Of a stretch of DNA of 64,000 nt, positions 8,372 through 17,039 are shown piece by piece. The position numbers were made by a program, and so were the translations under genes. Below the pieces are notes generated by a model, which was given only the letters and a program-made list of their open reading frames with translations, searched no databases and had not been told where the DNA came from. This DNA comes from Pseudoalteromonas carrageenovora IAM 12662 (lineage in GTDB: Bacteria; Pseudomonadota; Gammaproteobacteria; Enterobacterales; Alteromonadaceae): contig NZ_LT965930.1 in NCBI RefSeq assembly GCF_900239935.1, positions 1 to 64,000 of the forward strand. Direction: 5' to 3'. How positions within the stretch are numbered: position 1 is the first letter of the stretch; each line of letters opens with the position of its first letter.

Positions 8372-9142
8372 TTAACTTAAAAAACGTTTAATTTTAGGAA
8401 GTTGCTTTGCAATAGCGTTATCAACAACGCGTGGGAATACGCCATTTATGCGTGAAAATAATTTTTCAGGAAAACCAATAAAGCGCCTTGTTTGGTTTGA
8501 ACTTATAAGAGCTAATAACTCTTGAGCAACTAATTCTGGTGAGTCCATTTTATTACCGAGCTCTTTATTCATTGCCCGCGCTTTACTACTATTAATAGAT
8601 GTATCTGTTGCTCTTGGTGCTAAATAGGCCACTTTAACGCCTGAACCATTTAACTCACGCGATAACGCTTCTGTAAAACCACGTAAACCAAATTTACTGG
8701 CGCAATAAAGCGTTTGAAACGGGTAGCCAATACTGCCAAACGATGATCCCACGTTAACAATGGTGCCTTTGGTATACGCTAACTGGCCTAAAAATAGCTG
8801 GCATAATTTAATAGGCACCGACAAATTAGTAATAAGCATATTATCTATTTGCTCATTACTTGTGTGCTCAAGGCTTTGCATTGTATTTATACCAGCATTA
8901 TTAATAAGTAATTTAACGCCGCCGAGTTGCTTGGCTTTTATTGCTAGGTTAATACGTGTTGTATCGTCGGTTAAATCGCCCGTAAATATTTCACTGTCTG
9001 GGCATTCACGGCTCAGTTTTTCAAGGGCTTGGGTATTTCGCCCTACAAGCAGTAACGTCCACCCTTTTGCATATAGGGCTTTAGCAATTGCTTGCCCTAT
9101 TCCGCCTGTTGCACCAGTTAATACACATAAAGAACTACTCAT
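8372..9142 (-). CDS. Short-chain dehydrogenase/reductase
   Basis: This 256-residue classical SDR has nucleotide motif TGATGGIGQAIA at residues 9-20, LLINNAGINT near 80, catalytic serine in VGSSFGSIG, and the YCASK motif (Tyr-x-x-x-Lys) near residue 150. Substrate is not evident. The gene overlaps the diiron-enzyme gene by 4 bp. With the upstream AMP ligase and oxygenase-like gene it forms what looks like a small-molecule biosynthetic block, where it would reduce a carbonyl intermediate or oxidise an alcohol. Confidence 0.82.
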   Translation of the reverse strand: MSSSLCVLTGATGGIGQAIAKALYAKGWTLLLVGRNTQALEKLSRECPDSEIFTGDLTDDTTRINLAIKAKQLGGVKLLINNAGINTMQSLEHTSNEQIDNMLITNLSVPIKLCQLFLGQLAYTKGTIVNVGSSFGSIGYPFQTLYCASKFGLRGFTEALSRELNGSGVKVAYLAPRATDTSINSSKARAMNKELGNKMDSPELVAQELLALISSNQTRRFIGFPEKLFSRINGVFPRVVDNAIAKQLPKIKRFLS

Positions 9143-9828
9143 GCTAATTTGCCGTGAGCACTTGCTTTAAAAAATGGTTCGTCATCAAGTCCACGAAATA
9201 TATCGCCGTATAAACGATAAAAGCGCTTTGCACCATGAAGTATGGCTTGTTGATCCGCCTCATCTGTTATTTGGTTCATCAGGTTTTCAAAAAACTTTAC
9301 ATGCTCTATATCAAGTGCGCCGTGAGAGGTTAAATAACTAAATGCTCTTTTAGGTAAGCCCACAGCATTTGCAATGTTTGAAGCCGCGCCATCAGCAAGC
9401 GCTATCGAAGTGCCTTCAAGCACATGTACCATGCCAAAAAAGCTCAAAGGATTTTTACGTGCAATGGAGTCGTACGCATACGACACCATCATTTCGGTAG
9501 CAAATTGCGGCTGACTACACCTCACTATTTCTTTATCAAAACCACAGGCTGCAATATCGTTAAGTACCCACTCTTGATGGCCTATTTCTTCTTCAATGTA
9601 TTCTGCGACGGCTTCGCGCAACCATTCTTGTTCGTCGGTTAATCGTGCACCAACCGACATCATTAATGGCACAGTGTGTTTAACATGGTGATACGCTTGC
9701 GCTAAAAACGAGGCGTATTCTTCAAGTGATGCTTCGCCTTTAAAAACACGCTGGATAATCGGTGCTGCAAGCAGGTAGTTTTGCTCTTGTTTAGTTTGCT
9801 CTTTAAGGATGTTAAAAAAATCACTCAT
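9139..9828 (-). CDS. Haem-oxygenase-like diiron enzyme (iron-containing redox enzyme/TenA-PqqC fold)
   Basis: This 229-residue all-helical protein shows the ligand pattern of haem-oxygenase-like diiron oxidases and oxygenases. EEEIGHQEW (Glu and His) lies near residues 78-86, HVLEGTS (Glu) near 137, and HGALDIEHVKFF (Asp and His) near 175. Known members include UndA, BesC and SznF, which cleave or oxidise fatty acids or amino acids. Substrate cannot be predicted here. The gene overlaps the AMP-ligase gene by 8 bp and the SDR gene by 4 bp. Confidence 0.72.
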   Translation of the reverse strand: MSDFFNILKEQTKQEQNYLLAAPIIQRVFKGEASLEEYASFLAQAYHHVKHTVPLMMSVGARLTDEQEWLREAVAEYIEEEIGHQEWVLNDIAACGFDKEIVRCSQPQFATEMMVSYAYDSIARKNPLSFFGMVHVLEGTSIALADGAASNIANAVGLPKRAFSYLTSHGALDIEHVKFFENLMNQITDEADQQAILHGAKRFYRLYGDIFRGLDDEPFFKASAHGKLA

Positions 9829-11290
9829 TAATTACTTCTCCAAGTCGGTAAAATTGATCAAATACAGCATGGTATTGCTTACTTATGGCATCTCGTTTTG
9901 GGCGATTATTTGTTGTTAATAACCCTTGTTGCACACTTAATGGGGCCGTTAAACGATGCCACTTTTGAATTCGTGCATAGTCGGGTAGTTGTTTATTAAT
10001 TTCGTTAATGTATTGCGCTAACACTGGGTTACTTAGCTTTGTATCGGCGTAAATAATGGCACTGAGAAAAGGTCGCCCCTCACCAAACACAACGGCTTGT
10101 AAAATACCGCTTTGACTGAGTAATAGTGATTCAGGCCACTCGGCACTGATATTGCGCCCCATGCTGGTAATAATTAGATTTTTTAATCGGCCTTTAATAA
10201 ATAAAGTATTTTGACGCTGTTCTACTAGATCGCCAGTTGCATACCACTGGTTTTTGTTGTGAGGTTGATGGTTTAAGTAACCTAAAAACAAATCGCCTTT
10301 TATAAAAAGCTGACCATTTTCAATTTTGGTTTGAATATGAGGTAACACAGAGCCGGCACTGTGGATGTTATCGTTTGTGGGTGTATTTAAACTAACGACA
10401 GATGCCGCCTCAGAAAGGCCATAACCTTGGTACACCGGTAAGTTTAAGCTACGCGCTTTGGTTAATAGCATTTCGCTGACAAGCGCACCACCTACTGCAA
10501 TAAACTGTAACGAACTAGGCGGTTGCCACCCATCTTCTGCAAAAGCAACTAAGCATGCTAATAGCTCAGGTACTAAAATAAGCGTATTTGGCTTAACTTT
10601 ATTAATAGCAGCGATAAGCTGTGCGGGCTGTTTTAATGTAGTTCCAACAAAGCCTAATTCATTTAATGACATTAAGTGTACTGTACCGCCACTTTTTAAA
10701 GGGGCATACACGCCAGCTATATTTTCAAGCAATACAGCTAGCGGCAATAAACATAAATGAACTGGATTTTTAATACTAATTTTATCGCACAGAGATTGAG
10801 CTACCTGCATTTGGCTCTTTGCAGATAAACACACGCCTTTTGGTTGCCCAGTAGAGCCTGATGTAAATGTTACTTTTTGAGTTTCTGAAAAATAACTAAC
10901 GGGTTTAGCTACAACGATTTCGTAAATATATAATGTGTAAAGCTCAAACACAGTAATAGAGGTAACAGGCTCCCCAAGTAAAGGGTTTAGCGTGTCGCTA
11001 ATAAATAGATTAGCGCCGCATTGCGCTAGTACATATTGAGTTTGTTGCTCATTAAAAAAGTGAGCAATTGGCACAGCCACTTTGTTGGAAACTGCAGTAG
11101 CAGCATCAATAATAAGCCAAGCTGGCGTATTATCGAGCTTATAAGCAATACCTCTGTTGTTAAAGCTTTGTAGTATTTTTACTACTTTTTGTATTTGCTG
11201 GTTAAACTCATCGCCATTAATTTCACGTGTTAGATCTTTATTATGGGCAATAATTAATGGCGATGCTGAATGCGTATTATAGTAATTCAT
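9821..11290 (-). CDS. AMP-dependent acyl-CoA synthetase/ligase family protein
   Basis: This 489-residue ANL-superfamily enzyme carries P-loop core motif VTFTSGSTGQPKGVCLS near residues 140-157, GYGLSEAASVVSLNTP near 290, the adenylate-binding YATGDL motif near 345, and IKGRLKNLIITSMGRNIS. The catalytic C-terminal lysine region (PKRDAI) is present near residue 465. It should adenylate a carboxylic acid and transfer it to CoA or another acceptor. No carrier domain is seen in the window. It overlaps the haemolysin-family gene by 4 bp and is translationally coupled with it. Confidence 0.82.
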   Translation of the reverse strand: MNYYNTHSASPLIIAHNKDLTREINGDEFNQQIQKVVKILQSFNNRGIAYKLDNTPAWLIIDAATAVSNKVAVPIAHFFNEQQTQYVLAQCGANLFISDTLNPLLGEPVTSITVFELYTLYIYEIVVAKPVSYFSETQKVTFTSGSTGQPKGVCLSAKSQMQVAQSLCDKISIKNPVHLCLLPLAVLLENIAGVYAPLKSGGTVHLMSLNELGFVGTTLKQPAQLIAAINKVKPNTLILVPELLACLVAFAEDGWQPPSSLQFIAVGGALVSEMLLTKARSLNLPVYQGYGLSEAASVVSLNTPTNDNIHSAGSVLPHIQTKIENGQLFIKGDLFLGYLNHQPHNKNQWYATGDLVEQRQNTLFIKGRLKNLIITSMGRNISAEWPESLLLSQSGILQAVVFGEGRPFLSAIIYADTKLSNPVLAQYINEINKQLPDYARIQKWHRLTAPLSVQQGLLTTNNRPKRDAISKQYHAVFDQFYRLGEVINE

Positions 11291-11952
11291 ACATTCACCA
11301 ATGCGTTTACCAACGAATTGATATTTGAGTGGTTTTGCTGCATTAAACTATAAAGCATTGGGGTATTTAATACTTGTTGATGAGCTTGCTCTAGGCTCAC
11401 AATACATACTGTTGGTTGGTTAGCGTAATAGCTGCCCCACTTTAATGGGTTCTCAACTACAAAACTGCTAGCAAGTGCAATTTCAGTACACGTAACACCA
11501 AGTAAGCGCAATAAAGCACGCACTTTGTTGGTTGCACAAAACACTAAATGTTTTGCCCCAACACTTTGCAGAGCTTCGTTAACAATAATAAAATGCGCAA
11601 GTGTTGCCCTACGATTTGTAGAGCAAAGATTACCAAGTTCAAAAATTTTATTGCGAGAAATGCTCTCATCTATAAAATCTTCAACGGGTGATGCTAAGTA
11701 CTGCTCTATAAACAATGGCGAAGTTGCTTGCCTTAGCCCTAACGTACACTTTCCTTGCTCGGTAACGTACTGACAAAGTAGTGGCATAAAAGAACTAAGC
11801 TTAGCGTTATACGCAACTAAAAAACCTTCTTTCACTGTATTTTCGAGTTTTTTTCGATGCGCATCATTAATACGAGCACTAATAAGCTGACTGTTATTTT
11901 GTGTTAAACCTAATGATGTAGAAGTGTGGGCTAATTGCATAAGCTCGCTCAT
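11287..11952 (-). CDS. Thermostable-haemolysin-family protein (GNAT-like)
   Basis: This 221-residue protein resembles the thermostable haemolysin family (delta-VPH-like) found in Vibrio and Alteromonadales. Diagnostic segments are EGFLVAYNAKLSSFMPLLCQ, the central FELGNLCSTNRRATLAHFII, and ALLRLLGVTCTEI. The family has a GNAT-like acyltransferase fold, so an acyl transfer role is as likely as cytolysis. There is no signal peptide. It is the first gene of the ten-gene operon, 44 bp downstream of a tandem PmrA-like box. Confidence 0.65.
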   Translation of the reverse strand: MSELMQLAHTSTSLGLTQNNSQLISARINDAHRKKLENTVKEGFLVAYNAKLSSFMPLLCQYVTEQGKCTLGLRQATSPLFIEQYLASPVEDFIDESISRNKIFELGNLCSTNRRATLAHFIIVNEALQSVGAKHLVFCATNKVRALLRLLGVTCTEIALASSFVVENPLKWGSYYANQPTVCIVSLEQAHQQVLNTPMLYSLMQQNHSNINSLVNALVNV

Positions 11953-11995
11953 TTAAACCTGTTTGTATTTTAGGGTTTAAACTTAACGAGCGAAA

Positions 11996-12012
11996 CTTAA
12001 AGAAAACTTAAG
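11996..12012 (-). promoter_or_regulatory. PmrA/QseB-like tandem box before the ten-gene operon
   Basis: The sequence CTTAAA-GAAAA-CTTAAG is a 6-5-6 direct repeat matching the general PmrA/QseB box (YTTAAK-N5-YTTAAK), and it also reads that way on the minus strand. It lies 44 bp upstream of the first gene (start 11952). The operon encodes an OmpR-type regulator of that subgroup, suggesting autoregulation. The promoter hexamers were not confidently placed. Confidence 0.45.
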
Positions 12013-12119
12013 GTAAGTTGATTAAAGTGAGAAAGCTAAATAGGGCTGTTATCAAACTTTTGACAATTCAATAAACAGTATTTTTTTAATCAAAGCGCTT
12101 AAAATTTTTTGTCATTTAT

Positions 12120-12138
12120 TTTTCCACATTGTGGAAAA
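12120..12138. other. parS candidate 2
   Basis: TTTTCCACATTGTGGAAAA is identical to candidate 1 except for the central base, which makes it the exact reverse complement of that site. It lies in non-coding DNA between the minus operon and the iteron array. Confidence 0.5.
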
Positions 12139-12243
12139 TACTCCTATACCTTAGTCCTTATTACAGCTAATTACGTGCTCGAATAGCTTCTTTTCAAATG
12201 TGTTTAGGGGCTGTTGATCTTTACAGATTAAAGTTCATTAAAG

Positions 12244-12364
12244 CTAGGAGCTATTTAATCCCTACGTAAGGTTTGTAACTTAGAGTGTTAAGTGAAAGCC
12301 TCCTTTCTCTCCTCATGACATTCATCCAGATCAATGTAGACAACAAAGAGTAAATAGCTCCTAG
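12244..12364. repeat. MITE-like element with 14-bp inverted ends
   Basis: CTAGGAGCTATTTA at 12244-12257 is perfectly inverted at 12351-12364 (TAAATAGCTCCTAG), enclosing a 121-bp segment without an ORF. The arrangement could be a miniature inverted-repeat element, a transposon remnant, or a long-range RNA hairpin. No clear target duplication was seen at the flanks. Confidence 0.35.
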
Positions 12365-13357
12365 ATAGAATTTTTTGGGTAATACCTTATTGGCATAATG
12401 TAACGTTATTGCTAATTTAAGAGGAATAATCGCACTCCTTAGACTTCATATGGTCTACATACCTAACATATAGGAGTGAATTTAATCCGAGAGAGCAACG
12501 GACTTTATTATTTATGGTTGATTAAAGCCTTAAATTTTAGGCTTAGAATTAGTACTGCTGGGCTTCAAAGGGGCTCATTTTAATGAAGTCATGTTAGCAA
12601 TCGAAATTCCATATTAAAAGCTTATACAGAGTGGTGGGGGATGTTGTGAAAGCAAGTTTTTCGCAATGAAGGTTGGTTTAACTATACAAGCTAGAGTGAA
12701 AATACTACGAATCCATATAGGTTCAACTTAGATTCTTTTTTTAATTTTTATTGTATTAATTTATTTTGTCGGAATAGCAAACATAATATGAAAGCTTATG
12801 GCCAGAGGTTCCAATTAAAATAATGAGGTTTAGTTAGGTATTTAAAAAATGTTCAAGGGTTTATCTTGCTTATGATTTATGAGACAGAATAGGTTGTTCA
12901 GTGGCTGCTATTGTAAGTATACCACTTGTAGACACGATGGCTCTTATATACCTTTTTTATCATTAAAAAATAGTGCTAATTTATATGTAATTTACTCTTA
13001 AGGATAATAATAAGGTTAATATAGTTAAATAATAGGTATAAGGTTAAAGGATAAGTTATTCATATAAGTTATTGAATATAAATAATTTTGTTTTAATTTG
13101 CAGATCAATAAACCTCTATGTATGGATCATGTTTACACTATGTTATAGATCATATTTCCTCTATGTGCTCTTTAAAATCATATAGTTATACATAGGTTAT
13201 AAACACACTTACCCCCAGAATGTGTGTTTTAGATCCGATTTCCATCATGTTTGTATACGATGTTATCCCCATAAGCAAACTTCCTTTGACCTAAAAACAT
13301 GGTGTAGATCTGATCTCCATTATGCTGAGATCATTATTTAACTAGGTAAAATAACGC

Positions 13358-13366
13358 TTATCCACA
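13358..13366 (+). other. Perfect DnaA box in origin 2
   Basis: TTATCCACA is the strong DnaA-binding consensus. It sits between the diverged and the conserved parts of the iteron array, with a one-mismatch copy (TTATCCCCA) at 13263-13271. Together with the iterons it marks a replication origin that recruits host DnaA. Confidence 0.7.
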
Positions 13367-13535
13367 AGAATTTTTAATTTACCCGTTATCAATGTTTTTT
13401 ATTGAGTTTTTTCCATGACCACATAAATTTATTTCGAAGGTAGGCTTTCATCGACTATTTGTAGCTACTCTATTACCGTAGATATTCAATACAGCATTAT
13501 GGTGTGAAGCTATTTTGCCTAAATAAATTAGCCTC

Positions 13536-13625
13536 AGATCACTTTACCTCTATGTAATTTGTTATCAGCCAAATTATCACAGATCACTTTACCTCTATGT
13601 AATTTGTTATCAGCCAAATTATCAC
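13536..13625 (+). repeat. Perfect 45-bp tandem duplication of an iteron plus spacer
   Basis: Positions 13536-13580 and 13581-13625 are identical over 45 bp, each holding one 19-bp iteron and a 26-bp spacer. Complete identity in otherwise diverged repeats suggests a recent duplication that raised iteron copy number. Confidence 0.9.
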
Positions 13626-14354
13626 AGATCAATTTTCCTCTATGCTTAAATTACAGTCTGTTTAGCAAAAATCATCGATTTATATTTAAATGGTTAAGTT
13701 AGGTGATAAATTTGAGGGTTACAAAATCAGCTCAGATCACTTTTCCTCTATGCTGGGTGTTCGATGATAATTAATCCAGATCGCTTTTCCTCTATGTTTG
13801 AGGCTCACATAGAAGTAGTCGTAGGGCATGATGGATATTATTTTACTAGCTTAAGTTTCCTAATATTATTTTTAAAAGAGTTACAGATCAATATTCCTCT
13901 ATCTTTAAGAACTGATTGCGAAAGAGGGGAGGCTAAGCAAGTTAATTCTGAACGCTCGGTATAGTGGTGTGCTTGAGTAAAAAGAGGTTCAGATTTCCTC
14001 TATGTTCTTTAATTACATATGAAGTAGATGTCTTAAATACATCATTGTTTATTATGTAAAAACCAGTAACAGATGAAGCTTCAAGTTTTTATTATGCAGT
14101 ATAGATCAGTTTTCCTCTATGTTAATGCTATAGATGCTTACTGAAATTAATAAGTAGACTTCTGAAACTATAGTAATAGAAAGTAGCTTAAAAATATAAA
14201 AATCTATATCGATAACTCATAAACTCATTTTGTTAAATTGTATTTAGATTTTTATTACACTCAGATCAATTTTCCTCTATGTTTCATAGTTGCCGTAATC
14301 TATGGGTTATGAGAACCTAGTGGATAAATATAATAATAAGCAGGGTTTTGCTTA

Positions 14355-15497
14355 ATGGCCACAAAGTACATTTCGTTGAGTAATCTTCCCGATACTATTA
14401 AAAACGAAATTAAGACAATTCAAAATGCAAATCAAGTCGAGCAATTGTCACTTTTCATTGATAATCAAAGTACGTTGCCGGGCTTTGAAAACTCTATTTC
14501 AAACACTTTTAATGCTTATGACTTGTGGTCTCGTTTTATACGTAATCAACGTAAACTGGTAAAAATTAGTGAGGCGCCTAACCGGGTTGTCGTATCTCGA
14601 AGTATTTCTGATAAGTTAGAAGGGGTCATGTATGAGGGTAAACTGGAAATAGCCCCTGCGCTGATTGTGGGAAAAGATGAAGATTATTTTGCTTGGCCTT
14701 CAGATAGAGAAGAAAAAGTAGAAAGGGCGCTTATTCGTTTAGCTAGCCAAGGAAAAATAGCAAAAATTTCCGGAAAAATGGGCGACAGATATGCGGTATA
14801 TTTTTCTATTAAAGAAATAGCTAACGAGCTGAAGTCTGTTAATCAAACCCTATCATTTGCAGAAATAAAACAGGCCCTTCAAATACTCAAAGGCAGTGAA
14901 CTCAACTTTAAATACCAAGTGACCAATCAAGCGGGAGAGCAGCATTATAGTGAGTCTAAAATGAATTATTTAAGCTCTATTCATTTTAGTGGTCAGCAAG
15001 GCAAATCAACGGTTAAATGTCTTGCTGTATTAAATGAGTTTATGTCGCAGCAAATAGAGTCTATTGGTTACAGAGGATATTATTTTAATCGTGCTCAATC
15101 GTTTAAAAGAACTTTATCCAGATGGCTAACCTTGAGGCTTTATCATATGTTTCGCTATGCAAGTGTAGGCAAAACGCATCACTTTTTACTAAGAAAAACC
15201 ATGATAAAGTTTGGCTCCATCGACAGTGAAGATATAAAAAAATCACGACTTACAGCTATTCGTCGAGATATGGCTAATACAATGAAGGACCTGATTGAGG
15301 CCGATATTTTAGATAGCTATGAAATCGATAATATAAAGGATGATGAAGGTAATATTGTTGACTATAAATACGAGCTTTGCCCCTCAGATTCATTCTGTGC
15401 TGAAATCTTATCCTTGAATAAGCACAATAAAAAAATAACGGAAAAAGCCAAGGTACTAGATGAGCAAGAGCTCCAAGCAAATTTTATTGAGTCTTAA
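14355..15497 (+). CDS. Second plasmid-type replication initiator
   Basis: This 380-residue protein has features of a theta-plasmid initiator with two winged-helix domains. The C-terminal one includes FKRTLSRWLTLRLYHMF near residues 254-270 and a following basic stretch (KKSRLTAIRRDMANTM). It is not obviously similar to the initiator at 49-1119. It starts 73 bp after the last of about fourteen iterons oriented toward it, and an AGCAGGG ribosome site precedes the ATG. It is probably the initiator of the secondary replicon described in Pseudoalteromonas. Family assignment is from context and fold-like motifs, so moderate. Confidence 0.75.
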   Translation: MATKYISLSNLPDTIKNEIKTIQNANQVEQLSLFIDNQSTLPGFENSISNTFNAYDLWSRFIRNQRKLVKISEAPNRVVVSRSISDKLEGVMYEGKLEIAPALIVGKDEDYFAWPSDREEKVERALIRLASQGKIAKISGKMGDRYAVYFSIKEIANELKSVNQTLSFAEIKQALQILKGSELNFKYQVTNQAGEQHYSESKMNYLSSIHFSGQQGKSTVKCLAVLNEFMSQQIESIGYRGYYFNRAQSFKRTLSRWLTLRLYHMFRYASVGKTHHFLLRKTMIKFGSIDSEDIKKSRLTAIRRDMANTMKDLIEADILDSYEIDNIKDDEGNIVDYKYELCPSDSFCAEILSLNKHNKKITEKAKVLDEQELQANFIES

Positions 15498-15979
15498 TAA
15501 ATAAGCTTCTTTAGGTTAGTTAATTACCTAATACCGCTTTTTTCTAAGGTTAAGTAAAATCTCTGTAGCTTTAAAAATACTATTTTAGTTGAGATATTTT
15601 TACAGCTTTAGAATAGATTGATTTCAAACAATTACAGCTGTGAAAGTTGATAAGCTCATTAAGTCTTATAATATTGTTGGGCACATCGCGCTTTTTTCTG
15701 CATTGTCATATAGTAATAGGATTAAACTAATAAGAAGAGTTTCTTTTTTGGTTATAGCCATAAAAATAAGCGGCTAAGGTTTTATCGTGCGCCTACCATA
15801 CAAGCTGTAAGTTGAGTTGCTCGCAAATTTTAGTGAACATGGAAATATTTTATCCAGTTTTCAATATTCAAGAGTCTTTCTCAGATGTGAAATAACTCAT
15901 TTATTAATAGTTCATAACGTTAATTTTGAATTAACAGCGGCTAGTGTAATAAAAGAAAATGTGGAAGTGATATTAAGAT

Positions 15980-15994
15980 TTCCACAATGTGGAA
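15980..15994. other. parS candidate 3
   Basis: TTCCACAATGTGGAA carries the same core as the site downstream of parB, with slightly shorter arms. It is non-coding; a 79-codon ORF across it has no protein-like features. Confidence 0.5.
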
Positions 15995-16480
15995 TGGCTA
16001 TTAAAAAGCATTATGGCATAGCACTTAGTAAAAATTTGATCTGCAAGTTTTACTAAAAACAATACTGTAAATTATGAATATCAAAGCGCTTTTAGATTTA
16101 TTTCTTTCCAGCAATATCACCGCATTGGTCTATTTAGATGGCTTTTCATATCGTGATGGAAATTTTCTTCATTTAATCCCTATTTCTTCTTTTTTATACA
16201 GAGCTGGTTACCTCTAATACCAAGTAAAAAAAATAATATTGAGTATAATTAGCAACCAGTCACTATAAGCTCTGGATCAGAGTTTTACTAAGAGTAATTA
16301 TATTAACTGTTAAAGGAGATTATAAAGTTTCATAATAAGGTTTTTATACCTTTTATATGTGTTGATAGTTTCGAACTCATTCTTTATATTTTTATTCGTA
16401 TAAACTTACATAGCAAGTCAGATTATCTTAAGTACATATTGAGGCGTGTAAGCAAGAGTGTGATTATCGTATTTCAGTTA

Positions 16481-16495
16481 TTCCACCATGTGGAA
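16481..16495. other. parS candidate 4
   Basis: TTCCACCATGTGGAA differs from candidate 3 at one position. It is followed by GGAAAAGCA as in candidate 1 and by a second copy of the ACTTAGTAAAA module. Confidence 0.45.
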
Positions 16496-16954
16496 AAGCA
16501 TCAAACGGTTTACGCTTTAGCCTGATACTTAGTAAAATATTGATCTAAAGCCTTTTAGTACAAAGCAACATACATCAAAAAATCTAAAAGCGCCGCTTTC
16601 ATTGGGGGCTTTTAACGGCTTACTTCTAGATTTATTACAAATATTCTAATTAGGATCTTATATCTTTTAAGTTTGTAATTTTGCTTCGTCATAGTCGAAT
16701 CATTTGAAGCTGACCTCTCTGTTTATTAAATTTTTTAAATTAATCTTATGACTTCCTCATTGTATGTTTCCAGATTTGACGGTGAGGTTCAATTATTTGA
16801 TTACAATTGTAAAGTGCCACGACAATCGTGTTGATTATCTAGTTCAAAGAATGTCATATTAAAATTTTTAAGAGCGCTGCATATTTATTAAATTAAAATT
16901 TAAATACTTTTGTTAAAAGTTCATGTTGGATGTTAAAAAACAAATTACAAATAC

Positions 16955-16969
16955 AAACATATGATGTAT
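16955..16969. promoter_or_regulatory. Carrageenan-locus operator, site 1
   Basis: AAACATATGATGTAT matches the 15-bp locus palindrome (AAACATCATATGTTT or its complement) with one mismatch. It is 71 bp before the GH167/GH42-like gene at 17040. Confidence 0.7.
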
Positions 16970-17039
16970 GTTGTCTTTAATAAATCTAAAAAACAGAATA
17001 TATACTTTTAATAAATAACCTTTCTAGACGAGAGATAAC

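Larger units (their letters stand above)
12013..13101. other. Gene-free region between the minus operon and origin 2
   Basis: No credible ORF is present on either strand. The region holds parS candidate 2 (12120), a 121-bp element bounded by 14-bp inverted repeats (12244-12364), and an imperfect hairpin from CACTCCT (12433-12439) and AGGAGTG (12472-12478). The remainder is AT-rich and featureless to me; decayed insertion-sequence remnants are possible but could not be identified. Confidence 0.5.
13102..14281 (+). repeat. Array of about fourteen 19-bp iterons (origin 2)
   Basis: The consensus is AGATCAnTTTTCCTCTATG. Copies begin at 13102, 13124, 13147, 13231, 13306, 13536, 13581, 13626, 13734, 13778, 13885, 13991 (shortened by 5 bp), 14103 and 14263. 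The first five are more divergent; those from 13536 on are nearly identical. All face the same way, toward the initiator at 14355. Spacing is 44-45 bp for some neighbours and about 106-160 bp for others. A short ORF crossing 13764-13964 is built from iteron sequence and is not credited as a gene. Confidence 0.9.
15498..17039. other. Gene-free region downstream of origin 2
   Basis: No convincing ORF is present. The region contains parS candidates 3 and 4, each followed about 36-39 bp later by a related module (ACTTAGTAAAAnnTTGATCT at 16023-16042 and 16527-16546). A carrageenan-locus operator lies at 16955-16969. The segment separates the replication module from the carrageenan genes. Confidence 0.6.

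Noticed and set aside
13764..13964. 66-codon ORF inside the iteron array
   Set aside because: It consists of iteron and spacer sequence, has no ribosome site or protein-like features, and the repeats explain the DNA.
15817..16056. 79-codon ORF downstream of the second initiator
   Set aside because: It runs through a parS candidate and AT-rich DNA; composition is not gene-like and there is no credible ribosome site.
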